From Azotobacter beijerinckii (GTDB lineage Bacteria; Pseudomonadota; Gammaproteobacteria; Pseudomonadales; Pseudomonadaceae), in assembly GCF_900110885.1 (NCBI RefSeq), contig NZ_FOFJ01000005.1:103802-167801 (forward strand): 64,000 bases of DNA, given 5' to 3'. The notes beneath the pieces were generated by a model. It saw only the letters and a program-made list of their open reading frames with translations. It did no database searches and was not told the origin of the DNA. The translations under genes were made by a program, and so were the position numbers. Numbering within the stretch: position 1 is the first letter of the stretch; each line of letters begins with the position of its first letter. Positions 11,033 through 19,905 of the stretch are shown here, piece by piece.

Positions 11033-13603
11033 ATGGCCGATTGGCAAAGTCTCGATCCCGAGGCCGCCCGCGAGGCGGAAAAGTACGATAACCCCATTCC
11101 CAGTCGCGAGCTGATTCTCAAGCGTCTCGACGATCGCGGGGCCCCCGCCAGCCGTGAGGAGCTGGCGGAGGAGTTTGGCCTGCGCGAAGAGGAGCAGCTT
11201 GAGGCGCTGCGCAGGCGCCTGCGCGCCATGGAGCGCGATGGCCAACTGATCCATACCCGTCGCGGCACCTATGCGCCGGTGGACAAGCTTGATCTGGTGC
11301 TCGGTCGGGTCAGTGGACATCGCGATGGCTTCGGCTTCTTGATTCCGGACGACGGCAGCGACGACCTCTTTCTCGGTCCGATGCAGATGCGCCTGCTGTT
11401 CGACGGCGACCGCGCCCTCGCACGGGTATCCGGCTTCGATCGGCGTGGCCGCCGCGAGGGGGCTATCGTCGAGGTGGTTTCACGGGCTCACGAAACCGTC
11501 GTTGGCCGCTATTACGAAGAGAGCGGCATCGGTTTCGTCATTCCCGACAACCCGAAGATCCAGCAGGAGGTGCTGGTCACTCCCGGTCGCACGGGGAACG
11601 CCGCAGTCGGCCAGTTCGTCGAGATCCGCATCACCCACTGGCCGACCCTGCGCTTCCAGCCGCAGGGCGACATCGTCGAGGTGATCGGCAACTACATGGC
11701 GCCGGGCATGGAGATCGACGTCGCCCTGCGCAGCTACGATATTCCCCACGTCTGGCCGGAGGCCGTGCGCAAGGAAGCGAGCAAGCTCAAGCCCGAGGTG
11801 GAGGAGAAGGACAAGCTCAAGCGCATCGATCTGCGCCACTTGCCCTTCGTCACCATCGATGGCGAGGATGCCCGCGACTTCGACGACGCGGTCTACTGCG
11901 AGAAGGGCCTTCTGGCCCCGTTCGCCGGGGGCTACCGCCTGTATGTGGCGATCGCCGATGTATCCCACTACGTCAGGATCGGCTCGGCGCTGGACGAGGA
12001 AGCCAGCCAGCGCGGCAACTCGGTGTATTTCCCCGAGCGGGTGGTGCCGATGTTGCCGGAGGAACTCTCCAACGGTCTCTGCTCGCTCAACCCGCAGGTC
12101 GACCGGTTGGCCATGGTCTGCGAGATGACCTTGTCCCGTTCCGGCAAGATGACCGACTACCAGTTCTACGAGGCAGTCATCCATTCCCATGCGCGACTGA
12201 CCTACAACAAGGTCAGCACTATGCTGGAGCAGCCGAAGACCCCGGAGGGCAAGCGGCTGAGCAGCATCTATGCCGGGGTGCTGCCGCACCTCAAGCAGCT
12301 TCACTCGCTCTACAAGGTGCTGGTGAAGGCGCGTCAGGTGCGCGGTGCCATTGATTTCGAGACCCAGGAAACACGCATCGTCTTCGGTTCCGGGCGCAAG
12401 ATCGAGGAAATCCTGCCGACCGAACGCAACGATGCGCACAAGCTCATTGAGGAGTGCATGCTCTGCGCCAATGTGGCGACAGCCGCGTTCCTGCAGAAGC
12501 ACGAATTGCCGGGGCTCTACCGGGTACACGACGGCCCGCCGGCGGAGCGTCTGGAGAAGCTCAAGGCTTTTCTTGGCGAGATCGGTTTGAGTCTGCACCG
12601 TAGCAAGGACGGTCCGACGCCGAAGGACTACCAGATGCTGCTGGAGTCGATTCAGGGGCGCCCGGATTTCCACCTGATCCAGACGGTCATGCTGCGTTCG
12701 CTCAGTCAGGCGGTGTACAGCGCCGATAACCACGGCCACTTCGGCCTTAACTACGAGGCTTATACCCATTTCACCTCGCCGATTCGCCGCTATCCGGACC
12801 TTCTGATACATCGTGCGATCCGCAGTGTGATCCGCTCCAAGCGCGAGACGCCCCATGTCCGCCGTGCGGGCGCGGCGAGCATGCCCAAGGCACGCATCTA
12901 CCCTTACGACGAGGCGACTCTGGAGCAGCTCGGCGAGGCCTGCTCGATGACCGAGCGGCGTGCCGACGAAGCAACCCGCGACGTGGTCAACTGGCTGAAG
13001 TGCGAGTTTATGCAGGATCGCGTCGGCGAAAGTTTCGACGGAGTGATCACGGCAGTGACCGGCTTCGGCATCTTCGTCGAACTGAAGGACATCTATGTCG
13101 AGGGGTTGGTACATGTCACCGCCTTGCCGGGTGACTACTACCACTTCGATCCGGTTCACCACCGCCTGTCCGGAGAGCGCAGCGGGCGCGGCTTCCGGCT
13201 CGGCGACAGCGTTGCGGTGCGGGTGATGCGGGTCGACTTGGACGAGCGACGGATCGACTTCGAACTGGTCGAGGGGGAGCGCGGACAGCCGACCGGGCGC
13301 CGTCGGCGCGGGGCCGAGCTGGAGGCAGCGGTCGGGGAGACTGCCAGCAAGGGGCGTGGCAAGGGCAAGGAGCTGGCTCCGCTGGCTTCCGAGTTGCTGG
13401 CCCAGGCCGAGGCTCTGCTCGGCAACACCGACGTGAAGAAAAGTCGGGCGACCAAGCAGGCACTGCTGGCCGAGGCCAAGACCGCCAAGCCGGAGCGCCG
13501 GAAGCCGGCGCCCAAGGCGGCCGCCGACAAGGGGAGCGGTAGGCCGCACAAGCCGGCCGATAAAGGCGCTCCCCGCAAGGCCCGGAGCAAGGCCAGAACA
13601 TGA
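11033..13603 (+). CDS. rnr: Exoribonuclease RNase R
   Basis: RNase R is a processive 3'-5' exonuclease that degrades structured RNA and takes part in rRNA quality control and trans-translation. At 856 residues it has the full RNase R layout: an N-terminal winged helix (IPSRELILKRLDDRGAPASREELAEEF), cold-shock domains, an RNB domain with the catalytic acidic motif DGEDARDFDDAVYC (about 280-290), an S1 domain (DGVITAVTGFGIFVEL) and a Lys/Arg/Ala-rich tail. I chose ATG 11033 (MADWQSLDPEAAREAEKYDN) by family N-terminus; the frame is open 180 bases further upstream, across the promoter. Its stop overlaps the rlmB start. Confidence 0.96.
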   Translation: MADWQSLDPEAAREAEKYDNPIPSRELILKRLDDRGAPASREELAEEFGLREEEQLEALRRRLRAMERDGQLIHTRRGTYAPVDKLDLVLGRVSGHRDGFGFLIPDDGSDDLFLGPMQMRLLFDGDRALARVSGFDRRGRREGAIVEVVSRAHETVVGRYYEESGIGFVIPDNPKIQQEVLVTPGRTGNAAVGQFVEIRITHWPTLRFQPQGDIVEVIGNYMAPGMEIDVALRSYDIPHVWPEAVRKEASKLKPEVEEKDKLKRIDLRHLPFVTIDGEDARDFDDAVYCEKGLLAPFAGGYRLYVAIADVSHYVRIGSALDEEASQRGNSVYFPERVVPMLPEELSNGLCSLNPQVDRLAMVCEMTLSRSGKMTDYQFYEAVIHSHARLTYNKVSTMLEQPKTPEGKRLSSIYAGVLPHLKQLHSLYKVLVKARQVRGAIDFETQETRIVFGSGRKIEEILPTERNDAHKLIEECMLCANVATAAFLQKHELPGLYRVHDGPPAERLEKLKAFLGEIGLSLHRSKDGPTPKDYQMLLESIQGRPDFHLIQTVMLRSLSQAVYSADNHGHFGLNYEAYTHFTSPIRRYPDLLIHRAIRSVIRSKRETPHVRRAGAASMPKARIYPYDEATLEQLGEACSMTERRADEATRDVVNWLKCEFMQDRVGESFDGVITAVTGFGIFVELKDIYVEGLVHVTALPGDYYHFDPVHHRLSGERSGRGFRLGDSVAVRVMRVDLDERRIDFELVEGERGQPTGRRRRGAELEAAVGETASKGRGKGKELAPLASELLAQAEALLGNTDVKKSRATKQALLAEAKTAKPERRKPAPKAAADKGSGRPHKPADKGAPRKARSKART

Positions 13604-14343
13604 GCGAACTGGAAAGGATCTACGGCGTGCATGCCGTGGAAGCCCTGCTGCGTCACCATCCCCGGCGGGTCAAGCAGCTCTGGCTGGCCGAGGGGCGTCA
13701 GGACCCGCGGGCGCAGGTGCTGCTCGAGTTGGCCCGGCAGGCGCGGGTGCCGGTCGGCCAGCGTGAGCGGCGCGAGCTGGACGAGTGGGCCGAGGGCGTG
13801 CATCAGGGCGTAGTCGCCGAGGTCAGTCCGAGCCAGGTCTGGGGCGAGGCTATGCTCGACGAGTTGCTCGACCGCTGCGAAGGGCCACCGCTGCTGCTGG
13901 TTCTGGACGGAGTCACCGATCCGCACAATCTCGGCGCCTGCCTGCGTACTGCCGACGCAGCCGGCGTGCAGGCGGTGATCGTGCCCAAGGACAAGTCGGC
14001 CACGCTGAACGCCACGGTGCGCAAGGTTGCTTGTGGCGCCGCCGAGGCGGTGCCGCTGGTGGCGGTGACCAACCTGGCGCGGACCCTGGAGAAGCTCCGC
14101 CAACGTGGCCTGTGGACGGTCGGCACCGCCGGCGAAGTCGAGCAGGAACTCTATGGGCTGGATCTGCGCGGTCCGACCGTGCTGATCATGGGTGCCGAGG
14201 GCAAGGGCATGCGCCGGCTGACCCGCGAGCACTGCGATTACCTGGTGCGCCTGCCGATGGTCGGTAGTGTCAGCAGTCTGAACGTATCCGTCGCCACCGG
14301 TGTCTGCCTATTCGAGGCGGTGCGTCAGCGTCGTACACCATAA
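13600..14343 (+). CDS. rlmB: 23S rRNA 2'-O-methyltransferase RlmB (Gm2251)
   Basis: This 247-residue SPOUT methyltransferase modifies G2251 in the peptidyl-transferase P loop of 23S rRNA. It has an N-terminal substrate-binding domain (ERIYGVHAVEALLRHHP) and the trefoil-knot domain with LDGVTDPHNLGACLRTADAAG, LIMGAEGKGMRRLT and VGSVSSLNVSVATGVCLFE, the three SPOUT motifs. Its ATG overlaps the rnr TGA by ATGA. The rnr-rlmB pairing, an RNA nuclease with an rRNA methylase, is conserved in gammaproteobacteria. Confidence 0.96.
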   Translation: MSELERIYGVHAVEALLRHHPRRVKQLWLAEGRQDPRAQVLLELARQARVPVGQRERRELDEWAEGVHQGVVAEVSPSQVWGEAMLDELLDRCEGPPLLLVLDGVTDPHNLGACLRTADAAGVQAVIVPKDKSATLNATVRKVACGAAEAVPLVAVTNLARTLEKLRQRGLWTVGTAGEVEQELYGLDLRGPTVLIMGAEGKGMRRLTREHCDYLVRLPMVGSVSSLNVSVATGVCLFEAVRQRRTP

Positions 14344-14398
14344 TCGCGCGGCGCCGTGCGCCTTGCTTCCCTCTCGGCCCTTCTCTAGAATTGCGCCC

Positions 14399-14439
14399 CT
14401 TGCCTTGAGCCTGGGCACTGCGCCCCGGCTCAGGGCAAG
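14399..14439 (+). promoter_or_regulatory. Long hairpin before the rpsF operon
   Basis: Bases 14399-14411 pair with 14427-14439 over 13 bp with one wobble pair, and an inner GGGC/GCCC stem closes the loop. It lies about 70 bases upstream of rpsF. It may end rlmB transcription or form part of the ribosomal leader; there is no T-run after it. Confidence 0.5.
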
Positions 14440-14460
14440 TCCAACGAGTCTTCACTCCTT

Positions 14461-14485
14461 GCCTGACCGCACCGCGTCGGCAGGC
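14461..14485 (+). promoter_or_regulatory. Candidate S6:S18 autoregulatory leader motif
   Basis: GCCTG (14461-14465) pairs with CAGGC (14481-14485). Inside are a bulge ACCGCA and a small CCG/CGG stem. A hairpin with a CCG-containing bulge just before rpsF is the shape described for the leader bound by the S6:S18 protein complex, which represses its own operon. It lies 22 bases upstream of the rpsF start and 7 bases before the ribosome-binding site. The match is by eye only. Confidence 0.4.
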
Positions 14486-14507
14486 TACAACCCGTAAGGA
14501 GCATCCA

Positions 14508-14924
14508 ATGCGTCATTACGAAATCATTTTTCTGGTCCATCCGGATCAGAGCGAGCAGGTCGGCGGCATGGTGGAGCGTTACACCAAGCTGATCGAAGAA
14601 GACGGCGGCAAGATCCATCGCCTGGAAGACTGGGGCCGTCGCCAACTGGCTTATGCCATCAACAACGTGCACAAGGCTCACTACGTGATGCTGAACGTCG
14701 AGTGCAGTGGCAAGGCCCTGGCCGAGCTGGAAGACAACTTCCGCTACAACGACGCTGTCATCCGCAACCTGGTCATCCGCCGCGACGAAGCCGTCACCGG
14801 CCAGTCCGAGATGCTCAAGGCCGAGGAAAACCGTAGCGAGCGCCGCGAGCGTCGTGAGCGCCCCGAACACGGCGGCCACGAAGGTCACGACAGCGATAGC
14901 GACAGCGATAAAGCTGACGAGTAA
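14508..14924 (+). CDS. rpsF: 30S ribosomal protein S6
   Basis: S6 binds S18 on the platform of the 30S subunit. The 138-residue protein begins with the conserved [18 protein letters not shown] and has the [16 protein letters not shown] segment. The C-terminal tail is charged and ends in a Glu/Arg-rich then [10 protein letters not shown] stretch, where RimK-type glutamylation occurs in related bacteria. TAAGGAG lies 7 bases upstream. It is the first gene of the rpsF-rpsR-(DUF2232)-rplI unit. Confidence 0.98.
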   Translation: MRHYEIIFLVHPDQSEQVGGMVERYTKLIEEDGGKIHRLEDWGRRQLAYAINNVHKAHYVMLNVECSGKALAELEDNFRYNDAVIRNLVIRRDEAVTGQSEMLKAEENRSERRERRERPEHGGHEGHDSDSDSDKADE

Positions 14925-14952
14925 TCCACGGATCTATTGAGGAGCAACTCCC

Positions 14953-15183
14953 ATGGCACGTTTCTTCCGTCGTCGTAAGTTCTGCCGCTTCACCGCCGAA
15001 GGCGTGAAAGAGATCGACTTCAAGGATCTCAACACCCTGAAGGCCTACATCTCCGAAACCGGCAAGATCGTTCCTAGCCGCATCACCGGTACCAAGGCCC
15101 GTTATCAGCGTCAGCTGGCCACCGCCATCAAGCGTGCCCGCTACCTGGCCCTGCTGCCCTACACCGACAGCCACGGCCGTTGA
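14953..15183 (+). CDS. rpsR: 30S ribosomal protein S18
   Basis: This is a full-length 76-residue S18: [14 protein letters not shown] at the N-terminus, [23 protein letters not shown] in the middle and [18 protein letters not shown] at the end. It contains the single FCRF cysteine of the zinc-independent form and forms a stable pair with S6. GAGGAG precedes the start by 7 bases, and the spacing from rpsF is only 28 bases, so both come from one transcript. Confidence 0.98.
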   Translation: MARFFRRRKFCRFTAEGVKEIDFKDLNTLKAYISETGKIVPSRITGTKARYQRQLATAIKRARYLALLPYTDSHGR

Positions 15184-15218
15184 TGACGGGCGGTCGACAG
15201 AAGTAAGGGATAGATCGC

Positions 15219-16085
15219 ATGCGCGCCCTGGCCGAGTTCATCATGCGCGGTCGCATGCAGGCCAGCTTCGTGGTCGTCAGCACTGCCGCCTTGCCGCTGC
15301 TGTTCTGGCTGAGCGCGGCGGCGGGCAGTCTGGTGTTGCTGCGTCGTGGTTTGGGCGATGCCTTCGGTATCGTCGCTCTGGCTCTGCTGCCGGCGGCGGT
15401 GTGGTGGTACTTCGGCGAGCCGCGCACCCTGTTGCTGCTGCTCGGTACCTTGGGGTTGGCCCAGCTGCTGCGCGCCAGTGTGTCTTGGCGCTTGGTGCTG
15501 ATGGGCAGCGTGCCGGTCGGTTTGGCCTATGCGCTGGTGCTGGGGGAGGTGTTCCGCGCCCCCATCGAGGCGATGGCCGGCGAGTTGCAGAAGCTCATGC
15601 CGCAGGTGCTGGAGTCCGGTCCGCTCTCGGCGGACGAGCAGACGCACCTGGGAGCCCTGCTGGTGCCGGTGCTGACCGGCCTGCTGGCGGCGTTGCTGCA
15701 GATCGTCAGCCTGCTCGCCCTGGTACTGGGCCGCTACTGGCAGAGTCTGCTGTACAACCCGGGCGGTTTTGCCAGCGAGTTCCGCGTACTGCGCCTGCCG
15801 TTTCCCTGGGCGCTCGCGCTGCTGGCCGGCATGCTGCTCGGGCCCAACCTGGGGCCGCAGCTAGCCATGGTGACGCCGTTGTGCAGCGTGCCGCTGGTCT
15901 TCGCCGGCGTGGCTCTGGTACACGGGCTGGTAGCACAGGGGCGACTGGGCCGATTCTGGCTGGTGGGGCTGTATGTGACGCTGCTGCTGTTCATGCAACT
16001 GATCTATCCGTTGCTGATGGTCTTGGCCATCGTCGACAGTCTGATTGATTTTCGTGCTCGCCAGACGCCCAAGGGCGGCTCCTGA
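15219..16085 (+). CDS. DUF2232 multi-span membrane protein
   Basis: This 288-residue, very hydrophobic protein has about seven or eight predicted membrane helices, among them SFVVVSTAALPLLFWLSA, LLLLLGTLGLAQLL and LVGLYVTLLLFMQLIYPLL. It matches the DUF2232 family found between rpsR and rplI in pseudomonads. The family is distantly related to S-component-like membrane proteins, and its role is not established. AAGTAAGGGA precedes the ATG. Its position inside a ribosomal operon implies growth-rate-linked expression. No catalytic motif is visible. Confidence 0.85.
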   Translation: MRALAEFIMRGRMQASFVVVSTAALPLLFWLSAAAGSLVLLRRGLGDAFGIVALALLPAAVWWYFGEPRTLLLLLGTLGLAQLLRASVSWRLVLMGSVPVGLAYALVLGEVFRAPIEAMAGELQKLMPQVLESGPLSADEQTHLGALLVPVLTGLLAALLQIVSLLALVLGRYWQSLLYNPGGFASEFRVLRLPFPWALALLAGMLLGPNLGPQLAMVTPLCSVPLVFAGVALVHGLVAQGRLGRFWLVGLYVTLLLFMQLIYPLLMVLAIVDSLIDFRARQTPKGGS

Positions 16086-16128
16086 GCGGCGAAACGGTGA
16101 AGGTTAAAAGTTAAGAGGTAAGACTCAA

Positions 16129-16575
16129 ATGGACGTCATCCTGCTGGAAAAAATCGCCAACCTGGGCAACCTGGGCGACAAGGTGAGTGTAAAGGGCGGT
16201 TACGCGCGCAACTTCCTGCTGCCGCAGGGCAAGGCCACCGCGGCCACCGCCGAGAACGTCGCGGCGTTCGAAGCCCGTCGCGCCGAGCTGGAGCGTCTGG
16301 CTGCCGAGAAGAAGGCCTCCGCTGAAGAGCGCGCGGCCCAACTGAACGAGCTGGAAATCACCATCACCGCCACCGCTGGCGATGAAGGCAAGCTGTTCGG
16401 TTCCATCGGTACCGCCGACATTGCCGACGCCCTGACCGCTGCCGGTCTGGAAGTGGCGAAGAGCGAAGTGCGTCTGCCCAACGGCACCATTCGCCAGACC
16501 GGCGAATACGACGTGGCTCTGCACCTGCACACCGACGTCGAGGCCAGCATCCGCCTGGTCGTGATCGGCGGCTAA
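16129..16575 (+). CDS. rplI: 50S ribosomal protein L9
   Basis: L9 spans the 50S surface and helps keep the reading frame. The 148 residues show the N-terminal RNA-binding domain ([32 protein letters not shown]), a long central helix (about 42-75) and the C-terminal domain containing [16 protein letters not shown]. Length and motifs are those of a complete protein. It closes the ribosomal unit; two strong hairpins follow the stop before dnaB. Confidence 0.98.
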   Translation: MDVILLEKIANLGNLGDKVSVKGGYARNFLLPQGKATAATAENVAAFEARRAELERLAAEKKASAEERAAQLNELEITITATAGDEGKLFGSIGTADIADALTAAGLEVAKSEVRLPNGTIRQTGEYDVALHLHTDVEASIRLVVIGG

Positions 16576-16588
16576 GCAGTCGCTATAT

Positions 16589-16656
16589 CGTCTGGCGGCC
16601 TGGCTGCCAGACGCCTAACATCGGGCACTCTCCGCACCGCGGAGCGTGCCCGATGT
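16589..16656 (+). terminator. Double hairpin terminating the rpsF-rplI operon
   Basis: The first stem, CGTCTGGC/GCCAGACG, covers 16589-16596 and 16606-16613. The second is long: 16618-16628 pairs with 16646-16656, with an inner CTCCGC/GCGGAG stem and one mismatch, followed by CTTT. It separates rplI from dnaB. Confidence 0.7.
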
Positions 16657-16686
16657 CTTTCTGCCGTCCCGGAATCCTCGCCAGCC

Positions 16687-18078
16687 ATGAACGACATCAG
16701 TCCTCCCGAGCAGTACGATCTGGAAACCGCCGCCCTCAAGGTGCCGCCGCATTCCATCGAGGCCGAGCAGGCCGTGCTGGGCGGCTTGATGCTGGACAAC
16801 GACACCTGGGAGCGGGTGCTCGACCAGGTTTCCGACGGCGATTTCTACCGCCACGATCACCGCATGATCTTCCGCGCCATCACGGTGCTGGCCGAGCGCA
16901 ACATGCCGTTCGACGTGGTCACCCTGTCCGAGCAACTGGACAAGGAAGGCCACCTGGAGCAGGTCGGCGGTCTGGCCTACCTCGGCGAGCTGGCCAAGAA
17001 CATCCCCTCGGTGGCCAACATCAAGGCCTATGCGCAGATCGTCCGCGAGCGCGCCACCCTGCGCCAACTGATCGGCATCAGCAACCGGATCGCCGATAGT
17101 GCCTATGCACCCCAGGGGCGCAGCGGCGACGAGATTCTCGACGAGGCTGAGCGGATGATCTTCCAGATCGCCGAGGCGCGGCCGAAGGCCGGCGGTCCGC
17201 TGGCGATCAACGACATCCTGGTCAAGGCCATCGACCGCATCGACGCGCTGTTCAACTCGGGCGACGCCATCACCGGCCTGTCCACCGGCTTCACCGATCT
17301 GGACGAGCAGACCAGCGGCCTGCAGCCGGCCGACCTGGTCATCGTCGCCGGGCGTCCGTCGATGGGCAAGACCACCTTCGCGATGAACCTGGTGGAGAAC
17401 GCCGTGCTGCGCAGCGACAAGGCTGTCGTGGTGTATTCCCTGGAGATGCCTGCCGAATCCATCGTGATCCGGATGCTCGCCTCGCTCGGGCGGATCGACC
17501 AGACCAAGGTGCGCGCCGGCCGGCTGGACGACGACGACTGGCCGCGGCTGACCTCGGCGGTCAATCTGCTCAACGAGCGCAAGCTGTTCATCGACGACAC
17601 TGCCGGCATCAGCCCGGCGGAAATGCGTGCTCGTACCCGGCGCCTGGCCCGCGAGCATGGCGAGATCGCCATGATCATGGTCGACTACCTGCAACTGATG
17701 CAGATCCCCGGCTCCAGCGGCGACAACCGGGTCAACGAGATTTCCGAAATCTCCCGCTCGCTGAAGGCGCTGGCCAAGGAGTTCAACTGCCCGGTGATCG
17801 CCCTCTCGCAGCTCAATCGCTCGCTGGAGCAGCGTCCCAACAAGCGGCCGGTGAACTCCGACCTGCGCGAATCCGGGGCCATCGAGCAGGACGCCGACGT
17901 CATCATGTTTGTCTACCGCGACGAGGTCTATCACCCGGAAACCGAGTTCAAGGGCGTTGCCGAGATCATCATCGGCAAGCAGCGTAACGGCCCGATCGGC
18001 ACCTCCCGGCTGGCTTTCCTCGGCAAGTACTCGCGTTTCGAGAACCTGGCGCCGGGCAGCTACCAGTTCGACGAGTGA
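16687..18078 (+). CDS. dnaB: Replicative DNA helicase DnaB
   Basis: DnaB is the hexameric 5'-3' helicase that leads the replication fork. The 463 residues comprise the primase-binding N-terminal domain (PPHSIEAEQAVLGGLMLD...), a linker and a RecA-like ATPase. The ATPase has Walker A GRPSMGKTT, the Walker B region EIAMIMVDYLQLM, and the C-terminal KQRNGPIGT segment with its Arg finger. No intein is present. The rplI-dnaB-alr order of pseudomonads is interrupted here by four other genes before alr. Confidence 0.98.
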   Translation: MNDISPPEQYDLETAALKVPPHSIEAEQAVLGGLMLDNDTWERVLDQVSDGDFYRHDHRMIFRAITVLAERNMPFDVVTLSEQLDKEGHLEQVGGLAYLGELAKNIPSVANIKAYAQIVRERATLRQLIGISNRIADSAYAPQGRSGDEILDEAERMIFQIAEARPKAGGPLAINDILVKAIDRIDALFNSGDAITGLSTGFTDLDEQTSGLQPADLVIVAGRPSMGKTTFAMNLVENAVLRSDKAVVVYSLEMPAESIVIRMLASLGRIDQTKVRAGRLDDDDWPRLTSAVNLLNERKLFIDDTAGISPAEMRARTRRLAREHGEIAMIMVDYLQLMQIPGSSGDNRVNEISEISRSLKALAKEFNCPVIALSQLNRSLEQRPNKRPVNSDLRESGAIEQDADVIMFVYRDEVYHPETEFKGVAEIIIGKQRNGPIGTSRLAFLGKYSRFENLAPGSYQFDE

Positions 18079-18152
18079 GTGCGCTGGACAGGCCCGTCCA
18101 TGCGGATTAGCGTCAAACAGGACGCCACATCATTCCGCACAGGGAGGCCGAG

Positions 18153-19370
18153 ATGGCTGCTCCGGCACGTCCTTCCGCCTTCATCGCCGGCCTGCGTGCC
18201 CTGCCGGCGGGCATCTGGGCGCTGGGCTTCGGCTCGATGCTCATGGACACCTCCTCCGAGCTGATCCACAGCCTGTTGCCGTTGTTCATGGTCGGCGTGC
18301 TCGGCACCTCGCTGGTGACGGTGGGTCTCGTCGAAGGCGTGGCCGAGGCCACCGCCGCGTTCGGCAAGGTGTTCTCCGGGGTGCTCAGCGACCACTTGGG
18401 GCGGCGTAAGCAACTGATGGTGCTTGGCTATGCCCTGGCGGCTTTCAGCAAGCCGCTGTTTCCCCTGGCCGCGAGCGTCGACTGGGTGTTCGCCGCGCGC
18501 TTCGCCGACCGCGTCGGCAAGGGCATCCGCGGTGCACCGCGGGATGCGCTGATCGCCGACATCGTGCCGGCGCCGCTGCGCGGTGCGGCCTACGGCCTGC
18601 GCCAGGCGCTGGACTCGCTCGGCGCGGTGGCCGGTCCGCTGCTGGCGTTGCTGTTCATGTTCTGGTTCGCCGACGACATCGCGGCGGTGATGTGGGTGGC
18701 GGTGGTCCCGGCCTTCCTCACCGTGGCCCTGTTGCTGCGCTACGTGCAGGAGCCGGCGTGCGCCGGGGACGGGGAGGGCGTCCGACCGCCGCTGCGCTTG
18801 GGCGACGTGCGCCAGTTGCACGGTGCCTATTGGTGGGTGGTGGGCATCGGTGCGGTGTTCACCCTGGCCCGCTTCAGCGAGGCCTTCCTGATCCTGCGCG
18901 CCGAGGACGTCGGCGTGTCCCTCGGCCTGGTTCCGCTGACCCTGGTGGTGATGAACCTGTTCTATGCCCTGTGCGCCTATCCGGCCGGACTGGCCGCCGA
19001 TCGCCTCGATGCGCGCCGCTTGCTGCTGCTCAGCTTGTTGCTGCTGATCTTCGCCGACCTGCTGCTGGCCGGCGCCGCTAGTCCTTTGCTGGTCTTCGCC
19101 GGCGCCGCCCTGTGGGGACTGCACATGGCCCTCAGCCAGGGCCTCTTGGCCAAGCTGGTGGCCGACAGCGCGCCGCTGGCCTTGCGCGGTACCGCCTTCG
19201 GCTTCTTCAACCTGCTCAGTGGCGTGGCGCTGCTGGCGGCCAGCGTGATCGCCGGCGTCCTGTGGCAGCGCTTCGGCGCCGCCGCCACCTTCCTCGCCGG
19301 CGCCGCCTTCGCTGCGCTGGCCGCCCTGGGGCTGCTGGCCTGGCGCGCTCCGCAGCAGGCGGAGCGCTGA
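18153..19370 (+). CDS. MFS transporter
   Basis: This 405-residue major-facilitator protein has about 12 predicted membrane spans. Loop 2-3 carries the MFS signature GVLSDHLGRRKQLMVLGY, and a following RFADRVGKGIRGAPRDALIAD segment occurs in a subgroup of uncharacterised bacterial MFS proteins. The substrate cannot be told from the sequence. AGGGAGG precedes the ATG. It converges with the DUF2271 gene, the two stops lying 11 bases apart. It sits between dnaB and ygiQ/alr, where pseudomonads usually have dnaB next to alr. Confidence 0.85.
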   Translation: MAAPARPSAFIAGLRALPAGIWALGFGSMLMDTSSELIHSLLPLFMVGVLGTSLVTVGLVEGVAEATAAFGKVFSGVLSDHLGRRKQLMVLGYALAAFSKPLFPLAASVDWVFAARFADRVGKGIRGAPRDALIADIVPAPLRGAAYGLRQALDSLGAVAGPLLALLFMFWFADDIAAVMWVAVVPAFLTVALLLRYVQEPACAGDGEGVRPPLRLGDVRQLHGAYWWVVGIGAVFTLARFSEAFLILRAEDVGVSLGLVPLTLVVMNLFYALCAYPAGLAADRLDARRLLLLSLLLLIFADLLLAGAASPLLVFAGAALWGLHMALSQGLLAKLVADSAPLALRGTAFGFFNLLSGVALLAASVIAGVLWQRFGAAATFLAGAAFAALAALGLLAWRAPQQAER

Positions 19371-19381
19371 GGGCCTGCGGC

Positions 19382-19894
19382 TCAGGGGGTCAGGCGGATG
19401 GTCATGGCGCCCAGTTCGCTTTTGCCCTGGGCTTTGAACTGCTCGGCCTGTGCGGGCGGCCAGGTGAAGGCCGCACCCAGCAGCTCGCGCTTGCCGCCCT
19501 GGCGGGCCACCTCGACCATCAGGTGGTATTCGCCGGCCGGCAGATCCTTGAGCGGTGCGCGGTCGTCGCTGAAGGTCAGGCGGTGCTCGCCCACCGGGCG
19601 GGTCGCCCCGCTGACGCCGTCCACCGGCATGTCGAGGTGGCGACCGCTGATCTGCCACCACTGGCGCAGGGAGTCGAGCCACTTCTCGCCCTTGTTGTTC
19701 TTCATGTTCAGCCCGTACCACACCGCCAGGTCGGCGACGTGCGTCTTGTCCGGCCGCTGCAGCCAGACGGCGACATAGGGGCGGTGGTACTCGGCGACCT
19801 CGAGGCGGGGGATTTCCAGACCGATTTCCAGTTCGGCGGCGAAGGTCGGCGCGGCGAGCAGCGCGCAGAGGGACAACAGCAGGCGGTGACGCAT
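19382..19894 (-). CDS. DUF2271 periplasmic protein
   Basis: This 170-residue protein has a clear signal peptide (MRHRLLLSLCALLAAPTFAA, cleavage after AFA/AEL). The mature part contains RPYVAVWLQRPDKTHVADLAVWY and GATRPVGEHRLTF, typical of DUF2271. Its function is unknown; the family usually sits next to PepSY-domain membrane proteins linked to TonB-dependent iron or copper uptake. GGAGTCATCC precedes the start. The PepSY gene lies just upstream, 11 bases away, so the two form an operon. Confidence 0.85.
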   Translation of the reverse strand: MRHRLLLSLCALLAAPTFAAELEIGLEIPRLEVAEYHRPYVAVWLQRPDKTHVADLAVWYGLNMKNNKGEKWLDSLRQWWQISGRHLDMPVDGVSGATRPVGEHRLTFSDDRAPLKDLPAGEYHLMVEVARQGGKRELLGAAFTWPPAQAEQFKAQGKSELGAMTIRLTP

Positions 19895-19905
19895 GGATGA
19901 CTCCT

